Assembly: GCA_029532625.1 (NCBI GenBank) | Contig: JARFXM010000006.1 | Coordinates: 3,410,001-3,474,000 of the forward strand | DNA from: Lomentospora prolificans | Taxonomy: Eukaryota > Ascomycota > Sordariomycetes > Microascales > Microascaceae | Length of the DNA stretch: 64,000 nucleotides | Direction of reading: 5' to 3' | Shown here: in pieces, positions 34,103 through 46,293 of the stretch | Layout: each line of letters begins with the position of its first letter | How positions within the stretch are numbered: the first letter of the stretch is position 1 | Program-made: the position numbers and the translations under genes | The notes under the pieces: model-generated | What the model saw: the letters and a program-made list of their open reading frames with translations, nothing else | Told to the model about the DNA's origin: nothing | Database searches by the model: none

Positions 34103-36367
34103 GTTTTTATCTCCTTAAAATATCGTTGGGAGACAAGGGCCCAAGACACGCGAAGGAGAGGCCTGACTATGCGGCGTGGGTTTTGACGGGTTTGGTTGCA
34201 GTGGCGAGCGCGGCGAAACAGAAAAAAGAACGGGATGGAGAAAGCCGGGAGAGGACTCTGTGTGGTTGGACCAATCCCGTTCAGAGGATGGAAGAGAACC
34301 TTGACGCAATCTGAGCCTGTATGCAATTCACGCGCACTGTGCAGCTCAGTCCTCTCTGTCTGTCCCAAGCCAAGCCTCAAGTCCCTACAGCACGGAACCA
34401 CACGACACGAGCCTCAGTGGCGTCGAGGCCAAGTGGTTCGGCCAAGCATCCGTGCCGCTAGCCTTCCCAGGGACGAACAGGCCCAGAAACTCGCATACTC
34501 AAATCCAAAAAAAAAAAAAAAAATATTAACGGTTACATATACAAAAGAAGGGGGTACTTGTATATAAGACTGAACAAAAGATACGATTTCGCAACTCTGC
34601 AGATTAGCTGTATCACTCAAACGACATTCTTGGTGGCGTCGGGCCCACGTGAAAAGTTTGCCAGCGGTCTGGATCAGGCCTTGAGCTGGCTCAGCTTCGG
34701 CTAAAATGGCCCAAGCTGTCTCCAAACTTGGCTACAATAGTTTCACGGATAAAAGTCTAGTCACAACTCAAGTGGTAGGAGAGTCAAGATAATAAGAACT
34801 TTGATCTTATGGGATTGTTACCGATGTTTAGGTCTATCCCTGTTAAAGAAGTGTAAGGATCTATTTAGTAGCCACCCCTTAGACTCGCCACTCTGTAAGC
34901 TCCCATCAATTGATCACCCCCGGAGATAGTGGCGTCACCCCTCACGGCAGCCAGCCGTGCCTCTTCATTCAGGCCTGAACTACAGCTCTAGTCCCTACTA
35001 CATGTCCCGGCTAGCATCCTCCTAACATTCAAGACAAATGATCATCAAAGAAAGGCGAGCCAATATAATATTAAGAGCATTGATATTATCACTAGAGGCA
35101 TTTCGTCACGTCTCCACGGGTTTCCTAGTAGGAATGGGACAAGCTCGACTGTCTTTCCGGATTCAGTAAGCCTATCCACTGAGCGGATTGATGTGCCACA
35201 ATGATCACCCACCGAGTTTCTGCAACGCGCCTTCGGCAACGCCCAGCACGCAGACCTCTGCCTCGTCTTCGGGTGTTTGGACAGTCACCCCGGCCGCTAC
35301 AGTCACCCAAGTGGCCGGGCAAAAGAAGGGCGCGATGCTTATGATTTGCAATCTCCAGCTTACACCCGTGGACTCGATTTCACTGCGCCGCCTTCACTCG
35401 ACTACTAGTGACGTCATGACCGGCGCCATGGAGAGTTTGGGCATTCCGATCTCCTCCCACCAACGCCCCCACCGTACCCCGAAAGCCGACCTTGAGTCTT
35501 GCTGAACGACGAAGCCGCTGTTGATAAATGTAGATGGCGCGTCCATTTCGTTTCTCCGTTCTGTTCAAGTCAATGGTGGTGCGCACGCTCGCGCCGAGCC
35601 CTTTACTTTTCCAACCCCTTGATGAGATGCACCCGCCTTAGCGTCCCGGTCACGTAGTCGGAGCCATATGTAGTGGGTGGACACGAGAAGGACTGTGAGG
35701 ACCCAACTAATGATGGCCTCGATAACTTGGCCCTGTGTAATACTGGGCTGCATGTTGAAGGTGGTGGCTGTGAGGAACCTGGTCGGGAGGCGCAACTTCG
35801 CAGATTATTCAGGTCTGTGTGGCCTGCAGGAGAAATGTGCACATTCACCAGGCTGGGACGGGGACACGGCCTGTTGATATAATACATTCCTTCCCTGAGC
35901 AAATCAACGGATATTCGCCGTAGTTTGGTGGCTGCAGATCACTCATCCCCTTACAAGGTATAGCATGAAATTTCGTTTCCTCGACCGACTGGGCCGAGCG
36001 AGCATGGGGGAAGGTGTTGCTAGGTACAGGTCAGAGTTAGAAGATCGCGTTTCCCACTAACATACTGTATGGGACTGTCCCCTGCTGTGCCCACCTCATG
36101 CATGAGGTCTTGGGTTCAGCTTATTCTCCCAGCAGGGATGAGATGGCCCGGCTGGGCCGGCGTTAGCGCCATGCATAGACTATGGCCTGAATGGTAGAGG
36201 GTCGAATGCAACCCCCAGGCGCGGCTGGACTTTACACCCTGTAGTGTGACGTTCCCTTTTTTTTCCTTCAGAGCAAGCCGACTTCTGTTCGTTGCACATG
36301 TGCAATAAATATCCCTGACTGCTCCTGTCGAGAGAATGAATTTCTCCAACTGTCATCGGTTCACAAT
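34103..36367. other. Intergenic region, no confident gene
   Basis: The zinc-cluster promoter lies at the left. A minus-strand frame (35565-35795) contains one hydrophobic helix (AIISWVLTVLLVSTHYIWL) but no continuation that I can find. A 16-bp palindrome, acctcatgcatgaggt, is near 36090-36106. Confidence 0.45.
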
Positions 36368-36508
36368 ATGGGCGCAGCAATATCGGTCAATCCGAAGGAG
36401 GCTCCCAATATCACTAACGAGAGCCTTACAAATGAGGTCAGTCTCGCCCCCGGAATACGTTGGTCACCGCTAACTTGCCAGCAGGATTTTTCTGACTCCT
36501 ACAAGTAG
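36368..36508 (+). CDS. Possible two-exon micro-ORF of 30 residues
   Basis: ATG at 36368 reads MGAAISVNPKEAPN and continues to a donor GTCAGT (36437). A GCTAAC branch and CAG acceptor (36482-36484) lead to DFSDSYK and TAG. The start MGAAIS would suit N-myristoylation. The splice signals are good, but such a short product may be chance or an upstream ORF of the gene at 36845. Confidence 0.2.
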   Translation: MGAAISVNPKEAPNITNESLTNEVSLAPGIRWSPLTCQQDFSDSYK

Positions 36509-36696
36509 TATTCTCCTGAAGCCTGGGCCGAAGAACCGTTGTCGAACTGCTCGAGGCAGTCGTAAATCCCCATGACACTAGACAAGTCTAGAGCCCACTG
36601 GTCGCCGAATAATTTCTCGAGATCTGGTTTGATTAACTTGGACTCAACGTCGCCCTTAAGTCGGATGGTTCCATCCGACCTCGTAATGGCGTTCAA
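36499..36696 (-). CDS. Hypothetical ORF (weak, start uncertain)
   Basis: A minus-strand frame whose first ATG gives 65 residues. The same frame stays open upstream to about 36860, including EEVRGGVLDYIDRLLHDEKR and KLIKPDLEKLFGDQWALDL, which look like amphipathic helices of a real protein. No upstream ATG is visible, so the gene would need a further exon or is broken. It is divergent from the ORF at 36845, and the two would overlap at their 5' ends. No family recognised. Confidence 0.25.
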   Translation of the reverse strand: MNAITRSDGTIRLKGDVESKLIKPDLEKLFGDQWALDLSSVMGIYDCLEQFDNGSSAQASGEYYL

Positions 36697-36844
36697 GCGA
36701 GTCGGTTTCTTCCTCTTCTCATCATGAAGAAGGCGGTCGATGTAGTCGAGGACTCCACCCCGGACTTCTTCTCGTAGTCCACGCCAGGTTCGGCCAAGCT
36801 TTTCAGCAGCCTTTCCTCGGAAGGGTAGGGATTGGCTCGTACTT

Positions 36845-37195
36845 ATGAGGCATGTTTCGCAACAAGTTTCCCAAAGTGAGGAGAAGATACAGGCTCGATT
36901 TCGGGAGTGGGCGCGGGCGGGTCAACGATACGATTCACTCATTAAAGGGCTGGGAAATTATAGCGACATCTTGCTTGTCCTCCCGGAGAAGGTTGTGGAC
37001 TCCACGTATGATACCCTCTCCCCATTTTATGGCTTTTCTCTTACACAGCTGCCTAGATGGGAGCGCTACTTTCCAGTAAATGAGTATGAATATGTGTTTC
37101 AAGCTCTGAAGAGACGCGGCATTCTCGAGGCGGCTAGTATGTGCGACGGGAGGACAGATACCATTCTCAAGATATTACTTACCAAAATAGCCTAG
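36845..37195 (+). CDS. Small fungal protein of unknown function, 116 residues
   Basis: A single open frame starting at 36845. The body (KIQARFREWARAGQRYDSL, ILLVLPEKVVDSTYDTLSP, EYVFQALKRRGILEAAS) resembles a loosely conserved group of short ascomycete proteins that begin with a basic amphipathic helix followed by RYD and a LxLP segment. I know no function for that group. There are no signal peptide and no Cys-rich pattern, so it is probably intracellular. The resemblance is from memory of the pattern, so treat it as tentative. Confidence 0.45.
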   Translation: MRHVSQQVSQSEEKIQARFREWARAGQRYDSLIKGLGNYSDILLVLPEKVVDSTYDTLSPFYGFSLTQLPRWERYFPVNEYEYVFQALKRRGILEAASMCDGRTDTILKILLTKIA

Positions 37196-40100
37196 TGGTG
37201 TGAGAATGTTATACCCGAATTGAGGCTTAATCTGGTGCGCGACGGGATGATTCTTAGATTCCTCGTTAGCACACCCTAGAAGAAGAAAAGAAAGAAATCG
37301 AATGATGAAGCACTGGGCAGGATAACCCAGGTCTTTCGCGTCGCAACCCCGGACGATTACAGCAGCCACAGCTCCGCGCAGAGCGGCCAAGGGACAAAAA
37401 AAAAACCTTGGTGCCAAAATCTACTCTCACCTTTCCAACGGCCGGTTGTAGGGGCGCCCCTGTTGCTCCCGGTGTGTATAGGTGCCGTTCTCTAACAGGT
37501 GTGTAGTTCCCGCATGAGGTTATAATGTATTTCATGAATTGCTGTTCTCACAGCTGTCGCCCTCTGCAGGCTGGCATCTGGCCCTTCGCGCCTCCTGCCC
37601 CTCTTTTCGTAAGTGATCGATTCATGCATGTTCAACAACAAGATGGGCTGTAATAATCCCATGTTCTCTCTAGCTTGAACTCATATTTGTGTGCTAGGTT
37701 GTAAATATCTGCGACACGTACAAACAGTAAACTCGTCATCCCAGATTGAGCACGTGAAATCTTTTCGATTGTAAGAACTTCGATGCTGCGTCCGGTTTCA
37801 AGATCTACGGGTGTGCCAACCTGTGAGTGCGTACGCTGGGGCAGCCGCTCCAAGAGGCAGAGGATATGAACACCAGGGCCACTGCACTCTAGAAACAAGT
37901 GGCAGCTTGAGTTTCCAGTCGACTTCGCAAAGGCCCAGCTCCGGGAGTATCCAGCTGAGTGCTCGTCATTATACCCCACACCCCCATAACAACGCTGCTC
38001 CTGAATCCGTTGGAAGATCTCATAGCCCACGTAGCGTAATACGCCGGTAGAAGTCACTGGGCCTCTTATCGGCGACTCTCTACACCGCAAACTGCACATG
38101 ACATTGCCCGGATACCTACAGATACTTGATATTTTATCATTCGATCTGTATGGCTGCCACACCTCTGTGACGCGTCCTTGGACAAGGCTCCCCTAGCAAT
38201 GGAACCCAGGAGCCATGCAGCCTGGAATCCTCACATCACGTCCCACCATCTCTGTGCAGCGAGAAATTGTTGCCATCTGGATCCGAACGGACAGATTCCT
38301 ACCAGCCTGAAGGCGCGTTCACGCTATTCCTGGTGACAAGAGATTGTCAATCGCAATATTGTCAGGTATTAATATTCCCCCAGCACTGTGGTGCTACCTG
38401 GCCCTTTCGGTAATTACAATGCTGGCTAACAGTACGCGCGGTAGCACAGCTGATGGCGCCACTGGGGAAGGGGATGACCACGGCTGAAAAGTACGTAGCT
38501 TCGCGGTCCCATGTCTCGCTCAGCTTTTTATTGCCAAGGCTGTGACCATGAAAGCTGAGTTTACCAAGTCATTGGCGGCGGTGGATTGGAATTATTGCCA
38601 GTATGGCTGGCGTTGCTGCACCGGGAAGAGAACCGGGGTTTTACGTGGAGAGCTGCGGGCGCAAGCTGCGCCTACTGGAGAAGCCCTCTCCTGAGGCATG
38701 TTCTCCTTGTGGCCGGCCAAGCGGATCCTCAAGGGCGTGTTGGTGTAATGTCCAAGGCAGCTAAGATTACGGAGACCCAAGATACAACACTTCAGTGCTT
38801 CGAAACAGGCCAAGGCGGAATCACGGAACAGGCGATAGTGACTTACATATTACCCAGGCTACTAAGAACTCGGAGAGCAATTCGTATCTTGCTGGAAGTA
38901 GCTGGCGCTGAGGGGCAGCAATAATAACGGCACAGCACCTTACTCTGCACTGGAACCTCTGCCTTGGCTCCTTCGACTCTCTCAAAGTTCGGTTGTAAGA
39001 ATTTCGAGGGTGATTTATATATTCAGCTACGATAAGATAACCCCTTTAAAATCAATACATTATTATCTCGGGAGGGCGACTAGGACCTGATGAACCGCCA
39101 AAGGTTGGCAGCCTCGCCCGTTGGGAAACACAGCAAATACCTCTGGCCCTCGAGACACTTTACTCGTCTCTTGAACTGTCTTCCTTTTTTTTTTTCCTAT
39201 CTATTTGAGACTCTATTCACCATTACAACAATCGATGCCTATGATGTTCCCCCTGGAATTTAATTCACACCTTCAGGTTGGTCAAAGTGAAATTTTTCTC
39301 CGTATTCACGGCTTCGTTGACGTAACGCACGGCTTGCGGGCGAGGCCAGGCTAGGCTGAATGTCACTCACACACCAGGCCCTTGACCGTGTTGTTTGTAA
39401 AATTAAGCGTGGCATGCCGTAAATTGAGCGCCCCAGCTAGTTGATAGTCGCAATCTTTCGAACGGATCAGATGTCCGATTCATCTTGACGTAAGGAAACA
39501 TGAGGCGAATGACGAATTCGTAGCGCTGTCCAATGGGTTCCCGGGGTTTTTTTTTTTTTTTTTTTTTTTTTTTGGGCCCAGCAACTACCTGTGAGAAGGA
39601 GGATACCCTCGGAAGCCCCGATCGAATTCTGGAGTCACAGAAAAGACTGAACGAAAGATTCGGGCGCGTAGATTAAGGGCGAGGCGTAAATGGGGAAAAT
39701 ATTATTACTAGCACACGCCTTTAGACCCCGGCAACCCCTACAGACCGCAATCGCTCGTCCGGCGGCTTCCACTGGCTCAGCCTTTACTGGTTGGCAATGC
39801 ACCCGCCAGTACCCAGCACCCCCGGTCCCAATGACTCGATGATGTTCTCATGGGAACATTGTCAGGGTTGAGGCGCCGAAGGCGAAGGAAATGACAATAT
39901 AAAACACCTTCAGGTTCCCAGAAACCGCCGCCGGCTACTTATTTCGGAGAGCGTGGAATGAGAACACTTCGACACCCGTACGTATTTATGTTTGAATGGC
40001 CATGTTAGTTTCAGCAGTACGGACCTAGACCGAAAGAACTGTTCCCGGGCTTTGGACCCAAGTTTTCCCTATCAGCGGCGGTAGTAGTTGGTAAAGCCAG

Positions 40101-41549
40101 GATCGGCGGAAGTACAGAGAAGCTGACCGAAGTACAGATGATCATCTCGATGATGCTTGCGGGATCTCCCTCTGCATGTAGCCCCGTTGGTTGAGTATTG
40201 TACCTAGCGGAACAAATGTACCAAGTATATTGAGCATCCCATTTACTACAGGCATCCCCACGACCACGACAGCTGGCCGATGCAACTCGTATTGAGGCTA
40301 GATCACAGCACATTCAACATTGAACATTGTTGTTCCGAGAACAGTTCCATGACCTACATGGCTGGTGCTCGAGTTCGAGGCTCCTTGGAATTGGAGGTGG
40401 CGTCGCCTGCCTTTGGTTCTCATCACCTAATGCTGGAATTGAAGTCAATTGCAATTGTCATGCAGTATAGTATTCTGAGGCCAACCCTGGTCACTGGCAG
40501 TCCCTGTCTCTAACAAAGTCCGTTCGTGCGCTGCCTAAGCATAGTAACTCCGTCGCTGGCTGCTCGGTATCAATACATGGCCGACTTCATCAAGCGCGTG
40601 AGATATCTCACTGCATCATCAAGTCTCTTAGTAGCTTTCTTCTCAAGCAATAATAATTGTAACAGACCATTGTCTCACTTACGTGTTGCAGAACCTGACC
40701 TGACGGCGAGTGGAAATGGTGGCAATTGAGCTGATGCGCCGTACAGGGGAGTTTTATTATGCCACCCATGCTGTGCGACTCTGTGTGAAGCCTGTTTGGG
40801 TGATATCCTTGATGATTTGATGATCGGGGCCGCAGGGCTGGCTGTGTGTAAAGTAACTTCTGTTGGAGGCAACATGGGGCTGTGCAATCCATTTCCGTAC
40901 TGGCTAGACCCCATTGGGAATAGCATGATACGCCTTTGAGCCATGGACTTGTACATTGCATGCTGGGTCTGCTTCTGGAGTTGTAATCTGAATACGCATA
41001 TGTAACATGTGGAGCGCAGCGAATGCAGGTGGCTGCGTTGACATGGTTCCCGCAATCTCACAGACAAACTGTGTCATATTAGAACCCTTGAAATACTTGA
41101 AATACCTGTGCAGGGTATTACATTGACTGGCTGAAGGAGCCGACAGCCGCAAAAAAAGCAAGTAAATATCCGTGGCGAGATATGTCGGCGCCCCGTCAAT
41201 TCCGGGACCGGTTTTCAAAATTGAGTAGCGGGCATTGGACTATGGACGCCACCTCCTATCAACAATATTAGCCGCCATGTATTCTAAGTAGTTAGCTTTT
41301 GCGATCACTACTCAATGAAGATGAGAATACTGCCGCAGGCCAACCACCTCCCTGGTTCGTCCCCATCCTCGTATTTCCCCCGCCTAGAGCGTTCTCGAGG
41401 GAAAATTTCGAGTCCTGTGACAGACTGGAGATCGCGGCTCTTTGCCCACCTTATAAGTGGGCATGGACTAGGGAGTCGAGTCCACGACGGACGTTGTCTT
41501 TGTTCTCCATACTAGATCCTTAACCTAGTGATAATACCCAGCCATCAAG
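37196..41549. other. Gene-poor 4.3 kb region
   Basis: Open frames such as 37632-38162 (minus) and 38586-38924 (plus) show no recognisable motif. A 27-nt T run is at 39547-39573. The rest looks like old non-coding DNA, possibly with unrecognisable repeat debris. The last 250 bp before 41550 is the likely promoter of the proline-rich gene. Confidence 0.5.
39547..39573. repeat. Poly-T run of 27 nt
   Basis: An uninterrupted T tract in the gene-poor region, with no adjacent element end recognised. Confidence 0.9.
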
Positions 41550-44500
41550 ATGCCTGCCGAGTATGCTTTTGTTCTCAGAAGCCTCGAATTCGCCAAAAGC
41601 TTCTGCTACAGTTGGCTTGGAGAAGTGGAGAGGCTGATGACGCCGGAGGAGTTACACCAGGCGCGGGAGGCGGATCTCCAGGGTAAAATAAATGAGCAAA
41701 AAGCTGTTTTGAAGAATAACAGTAATAGCGATAGCGATGTGGATCTCGCGGTTGATCGTATCCTGGAACATGTGCGCACGTTAACAGAACTTAGGGTTGC
41801 CTACGAAGCTACGTCTAAAGCACAGGAGGCCGCTCACCAACAGCGCGTTGAAGAGCTTCTTAGGAGACTTGTCAACGGAATAAGGCATCTGGCCTGCGGC
41901 TTACACCAGAACGGCCTTCGATTCCAGACCCCTCGGCAGCCCACTGGAAGCGAAGCAGGACCCTCCAGTCCTCCGCCATCCATAGCCACCCGCCAAACCA
42001 CCGTTCCTCAGAATGAGGACCAGGCTACGATACCCCCACAGCCGAGCTCTAACGAGGATGTGTCTCGAAACTCAGAACCGCAGCATACAGAGCGCCAGCA
42101 GGAGCAGGAGCAACAGCCGATTACACCGATGCCTGACTCAACAGAACCGCCTGTGGCGCCGGTTGCACCGTCAACTCACGATGAACAGGATATATTGCAA
42201 AATGATGAGGCTGATGCATCCAATCTTTCGGAACATCGTACGGAACAGCTTAATCCTGAGAGGCACTGTGAGAGTACCGAGTCCGGTCCCGATGAGCAAT
42301 TAAGAGAAACCCTCTCCCCCGCCCAAGTATGACTTCTTCTGATGAGTACTATTATTATTATTATTCTTAGTTGCATTCTCAATATCCGTTTCTCCTTTAC
42401 ATCCTGGCTACTGCACATCGCATTATGACAGTTCACACTAATATGCGGAAAAATAGAATCCACGAGAGAATTCTCTGTCAGCCGACGCACAAACTAGGCC
42501 GACAAAACGCCGTCGGATAGACGTCGCTACTGATACTGGATATGGCGAGGTTGGCGATGACGACAGGAATGGGGAATGGGTAGCTCAGAACCCGTCAGAC
42601 AGCTCAAATCCGAAGAGGACCATCTCTTTCCAGGATGTTTTTCAAGACGGCAAAGCAGTGCACAAACACTTTATCAAGCCGCACCCGAAAAACAGCAATA
42701 ACTTCTTCGTCCTTATGTGCCCAAAGCACAAAATACACTTTGGGCGCAATCCCTTCCAGGGAGCCACCATGCATGCAGCGAGCAAGCAACACGGCAAGCC
42801 GAAGCTGCCTCGGGACGAAATTGTTAAAGAGTTTGGTTACAGAGTCCTCGGATGTACTGCTGAGTTGGCAGAGAAGAACAACTCCTCTATCCCACGGTCA
42901 TACAGGCCTTACAATATGAGAAGAATGAAGAGCACGACACAAACATCGACATCCCTACGGAATCAAACGTCGGCTCATCAAAACCACCTGGAGACCGAGA
43001 CTCAGACCTCTCGAACTGATAGCGACGATGAGGAAGTTCTACCTTCCGACTCGGCTGTTAGAAGGAGACAGCATGGGAAAAGAGGAGTTGGCGGAGTTCT
43101 GGACCCGACGCCCGGAGAAGTTTACGAAGGATATTGGACCAAATCGAAAAAGTGGTACGGTGTCCTAGTGCTCCCTCGTGGCGATTGCTTCGGAGACCCT
43201 AGCTTTGAGAGCATCCTCTTAAACGGAACGCTCGCCGACACGGGCCTCCTTGAGGTCGTCCCACAATGTTATGATTTCTGCTCAATTACGCGCAAGTTTC
43301 GAGGCTGGGCTGAGGGATTCGAGGCCGGAGGAGCTTTTGTATCCAAACGCAAGTTTCCTGTGCTGTTTTTCGATGGACTTGATATCAACACCAAGAGCTG
43401 CGTGGCTTGGATAGCCGCGGGGGACCTGAAGGCGCTCGACCGTACTAGCCCCATCTCCCGCGAACTTCCGTTCTATGCATCCATTGAGAGCTACATTGCT
43501 AGCCGGGAGGCTGCCAAAAGCTCAAATCAAGGACAGGAGGGTAATGAGCAGCACCAAAGTCAGGATGAAGAGAACGAGAGCGAGCTCCAAAAGAGCAACA
43601 GCTCTGAGGTAGGCAACGATGAGAATGACGTCCTGGCGTCTGATCAACGGCCGGTTGAAGGTATGGTCCATCCGAATATTTTTCTTGCTAATACTGGCTC
43701 CATACTAACAATTGCAGCGTCTGTGACGCCGATAATAATAGACATCACTAATGAGGAAACGCCATCGACATCGCGTCCATCAGAACCCCCCGCAGACATG
43801 GACGTTAATGATAGTCAGCTCGACCAGGTTATTACGGACGACCTCGACAGCGACCTAGATATCGAGACGGAAGGTGATGTCAATAAGCCATCATGCGCCA
43901 AAGCTGATATTGCAAATCAGCTGCAAAAATCCCGGGCTCCTCGATCTAGCCGGTCGCCGGACTTATCGAACAACAGCGCAGCGCATGCCACCAATAATTC
44001 CAGCCCTGGACCGGAAAACAGCCAAGACACTCCCACTCGCGTCGATATCCCTTTTGCATCTTGTCAACAGTATCCCCCACCTGAGTCTACCACGAGCCCC
44101 TCGGTGCCGTCCCCGTCGCAGCACTCACGGCCAGAACCATCGACGCAAGGCGTGATGACAGACGATCAATACCAGAGGCTTTCGCAGGCGGCGCACATGG
44201 CCCTCAACTTGAGCTCAGCACCGCCGCCGAGCCCAATGGCGAGGTCTGCCCCCCTTCCGCCACCAACCCCAAGCATGAGCGGAAACTACAACAGGGTTTG
44301 TGAGGACGTCCCAGGCCCGATACCGAGAGCTGGGGCACCTAATCAACCATTCCTTCACCCTCGCCCCCCTCCTCCATCACTTCCAACTCCTCAACCTCCT
44401 GGGCCTAGCTATCCCCCTCCTCCACCCTCCATGCTTCCTTCTGCTCAATCCCCCTCAACTCTACAAAATCCACCCCCACCCCCTGCAAGCAACACACTCA

Positions 44501-45123
44501 CACAGGGCTGCACACTAAACCTCACAGGGCGAACCCCGCCCGTCCCTATACTGGAGCAAAACTTGTCTCCTGCACGATCTCAGGCCCCTGCGCCTCCGCC
44601 ACCTCCCCAAGGTCGGATACCCGACATACCCCCATCTTCCCCAACCACACAAATCCCACCTACACCTCCGCCATCACGCGTGTACCCACCGCCCTACCGA
44701 GACTCTCAAGGGGGTTTCCGTCCGTCTAGCCGCCCGGCTATTGATCCAAATAGAACCAACTCCGGTGGCCAACAGCCCAGCAGCCGGTGGTCTGGACCGC
44801 CGCCACCACCCCCGCCGGCACGAAGGCCCTCGTACTCTGGGCCACCTCCTCCACCACCGCCGACGCGACACTCCGTTTCGGGGCCACCACCTTCGCAACC
44901 ACTGGCAAGGCCCCCTAGCTCAGGGCTACCCCTTCACCCGCCGCCACCAGGACATAATACCTACCCAGAGCCTCAGCCAGGTAACGTTGTGTCGCAGATA
45001 ATACCGAATCAAGACGCCGCAGGCCAAACGGAGCAAACCCAGGGCTCTATTTTGAACCATCCGTGGAGAGCAAACGCTCTAGGTCGCGGCGCTTTGAGCC
45101 CCCGAGACAACTTTAGGCGGTGA
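41550..45123 (+). CDS. Large proline-rich putative nuclear protein with C/H cluster and Tudor/PWWP-like segment
   Basis: Exons 41550-42326, 42469-43660 and 43718-45123 give 1124 residues. Residues 1-125 form charged helices (SWLGEVERLMTPEELHQARE), likely coiled coil. A Gln/Pro/Ser-rich linker ends near 259. Exon 2 opens with a basic signal TRPTKRRRID (268-277). It continues with a Cys/His cluster, MCPKHKIHFGRNPFQG then MHAASKQHG (C343, H346, H349, H361, H367), that could bind zinc. Residues about 470-580 (PGEVYEGYWTKSKKWYGVLV, KFPVLFFDG, AWIAAGDLKALD) resemble a Tudor/PWWP-type beta barrel. The rest is acidic, then from about 830 rich in polyproline blocks of 5-7 Pro like SH3/WW/profilin ligands. 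I recognise no named family. Intron 1 uses the ACTAATA branch; intron 2 is 57 nt and frame-neutral. A chromatin-linked role is inference. Confidence 0.78.
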
Positions 45124-45137
45124 TATGGGAGGCGTGC

Positions 45138-45567
45138 TGGTTCATAGTATACTCATCCACGCCAAAAGACCACCAAAGCTGCCACCTACATGTACGAATT
45201 CGCATGACCTTCACCACAAATGGGCAGCCGCCTTGGGGCAGCACACGCAGAGGAGATCCCCTTAGTTTTTGACACACTTGGCCTGGAAACGGAACCAGTT
45301 GTCGGTCCAGATCCCCCTCAACGGCTCGCCGATACGATGCACCGGGCTTGGGTGGAATTTGCAAAGACGGGAGACCCTGGCTGGCACACGTACGACACTA
45401 ATCGGAGGGCAACTATGCATTTTGCCTTGGACTCGAAAGTGGTGGACAATCCCCTTCGTAAAGAGCTCGAACTCTGGAGTGGCGTGGTTATCCCTTGCAC
45501 ACTGCGTACTTTTGGTTTTGGTTTAGCTATCCCACGAGAGGTAGAGAAGATGAGGCCAGGTTGTTAA
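45138..45567 (+). pseudogene. Carboxylesterase (type B) C-terminal fossil
   Basis: KAATYMYEFA, a TGA stop, then PSPQMGSRLGAAHAEEIPLV and RLADTMHRAWVEFAKTGDPG match the last third of type B carboxylesterases, including the catalytic-His region (GAAHAEE). NPLRKELELWSGV is the usual end of the fold. The stop replaces the Trp expected in YEFAWPSP (TGG to TGA), and the N-terminal two thirds, with the nucleophile Ser, is absent. It begins just 15 bp after the proline-rich gene stops. It is a dead 3' fragment left by deletion or rearrangement. Confidence 0.75.
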
Positions 45568-46293
45568 GAGGGCAGATAAGATGCACGCAGGATACTTGGA
45601 TTCAACCTGACGGCCCCTGGATTTTCTCTGTGTCGAGACCTATTAATATTCCCAAGCAAGTGGTTCCGATCGCTGGCTCCAGCGAGCTCTGTGGTGCACG
45701 TCGCGCTTGTCAACCGGAGGAACATAATATAATCAGAAATGTGTCAAAACTCTGCGCCATGCCAACCGTCGATCTCTAGTATCAAGACCTAGAATAATGG
45801 TCCGTTAACTTTATTTCTATTGACCCCTGATGCGAGACATCCTGTCAGGGCTCCTCATGTGTTAGCCTCGGTCATATCCATCACTTGCGTCGAGCCATGG
45901 TCACCCAGCTTTAGAAATTTCCAAAACCAAAATGCAATTGTATACTTCGTATGTTTTTACTCAAAATAGAAAAGGACTGAAAGAGAAGAAACCAAATAAT
46001 TGACAACTCCCACAAATGACGCGAGCCTCCGCATGCATCCGTAACCATTTGAACTCCACCACCAACCATGCCGCCCAATTCCGTCTACCCCCCTCTATCC
46101 TGGTCCCGCCTCCCATAAAGTTCCGTAGTTCGATATGTTGCAAATGTTTATTCTGTCAAGGTAGATTTGAGCCTGGTTCGGACGATCCACTGATGCTAGC
46201 ATCAAGCACATCGTTTGGAGATGTGGTAATATCGTAGTTGACTGAAGCGTTGCTTCTGCGACCTGGCGTTGGCTGCTTGACGTTGGAAAACAT
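45568..46293. other. Intergenic region, nothing recognised
   Basis: This lies between the esterase fossil and the 3' end of the small secreted protein gene. No coding signal is seen. Confidence 0.5.

Noticed and set aside
36061..36135. tRNA-like 3' half near a 16-bp palindrome (gggttcag, then a CTCCC pairing)
   Set aside because: No A box or acceptor stem can be built, and the anticodon-like loop is a perfect palindrome, so it is not a tRNA.
37632..38162. 176-codon minus-strand frame as a gene
   Set aside because: The composition is unstructured (mixed Cys, Ser and Arg, no motif), with no splice or start context to support it.
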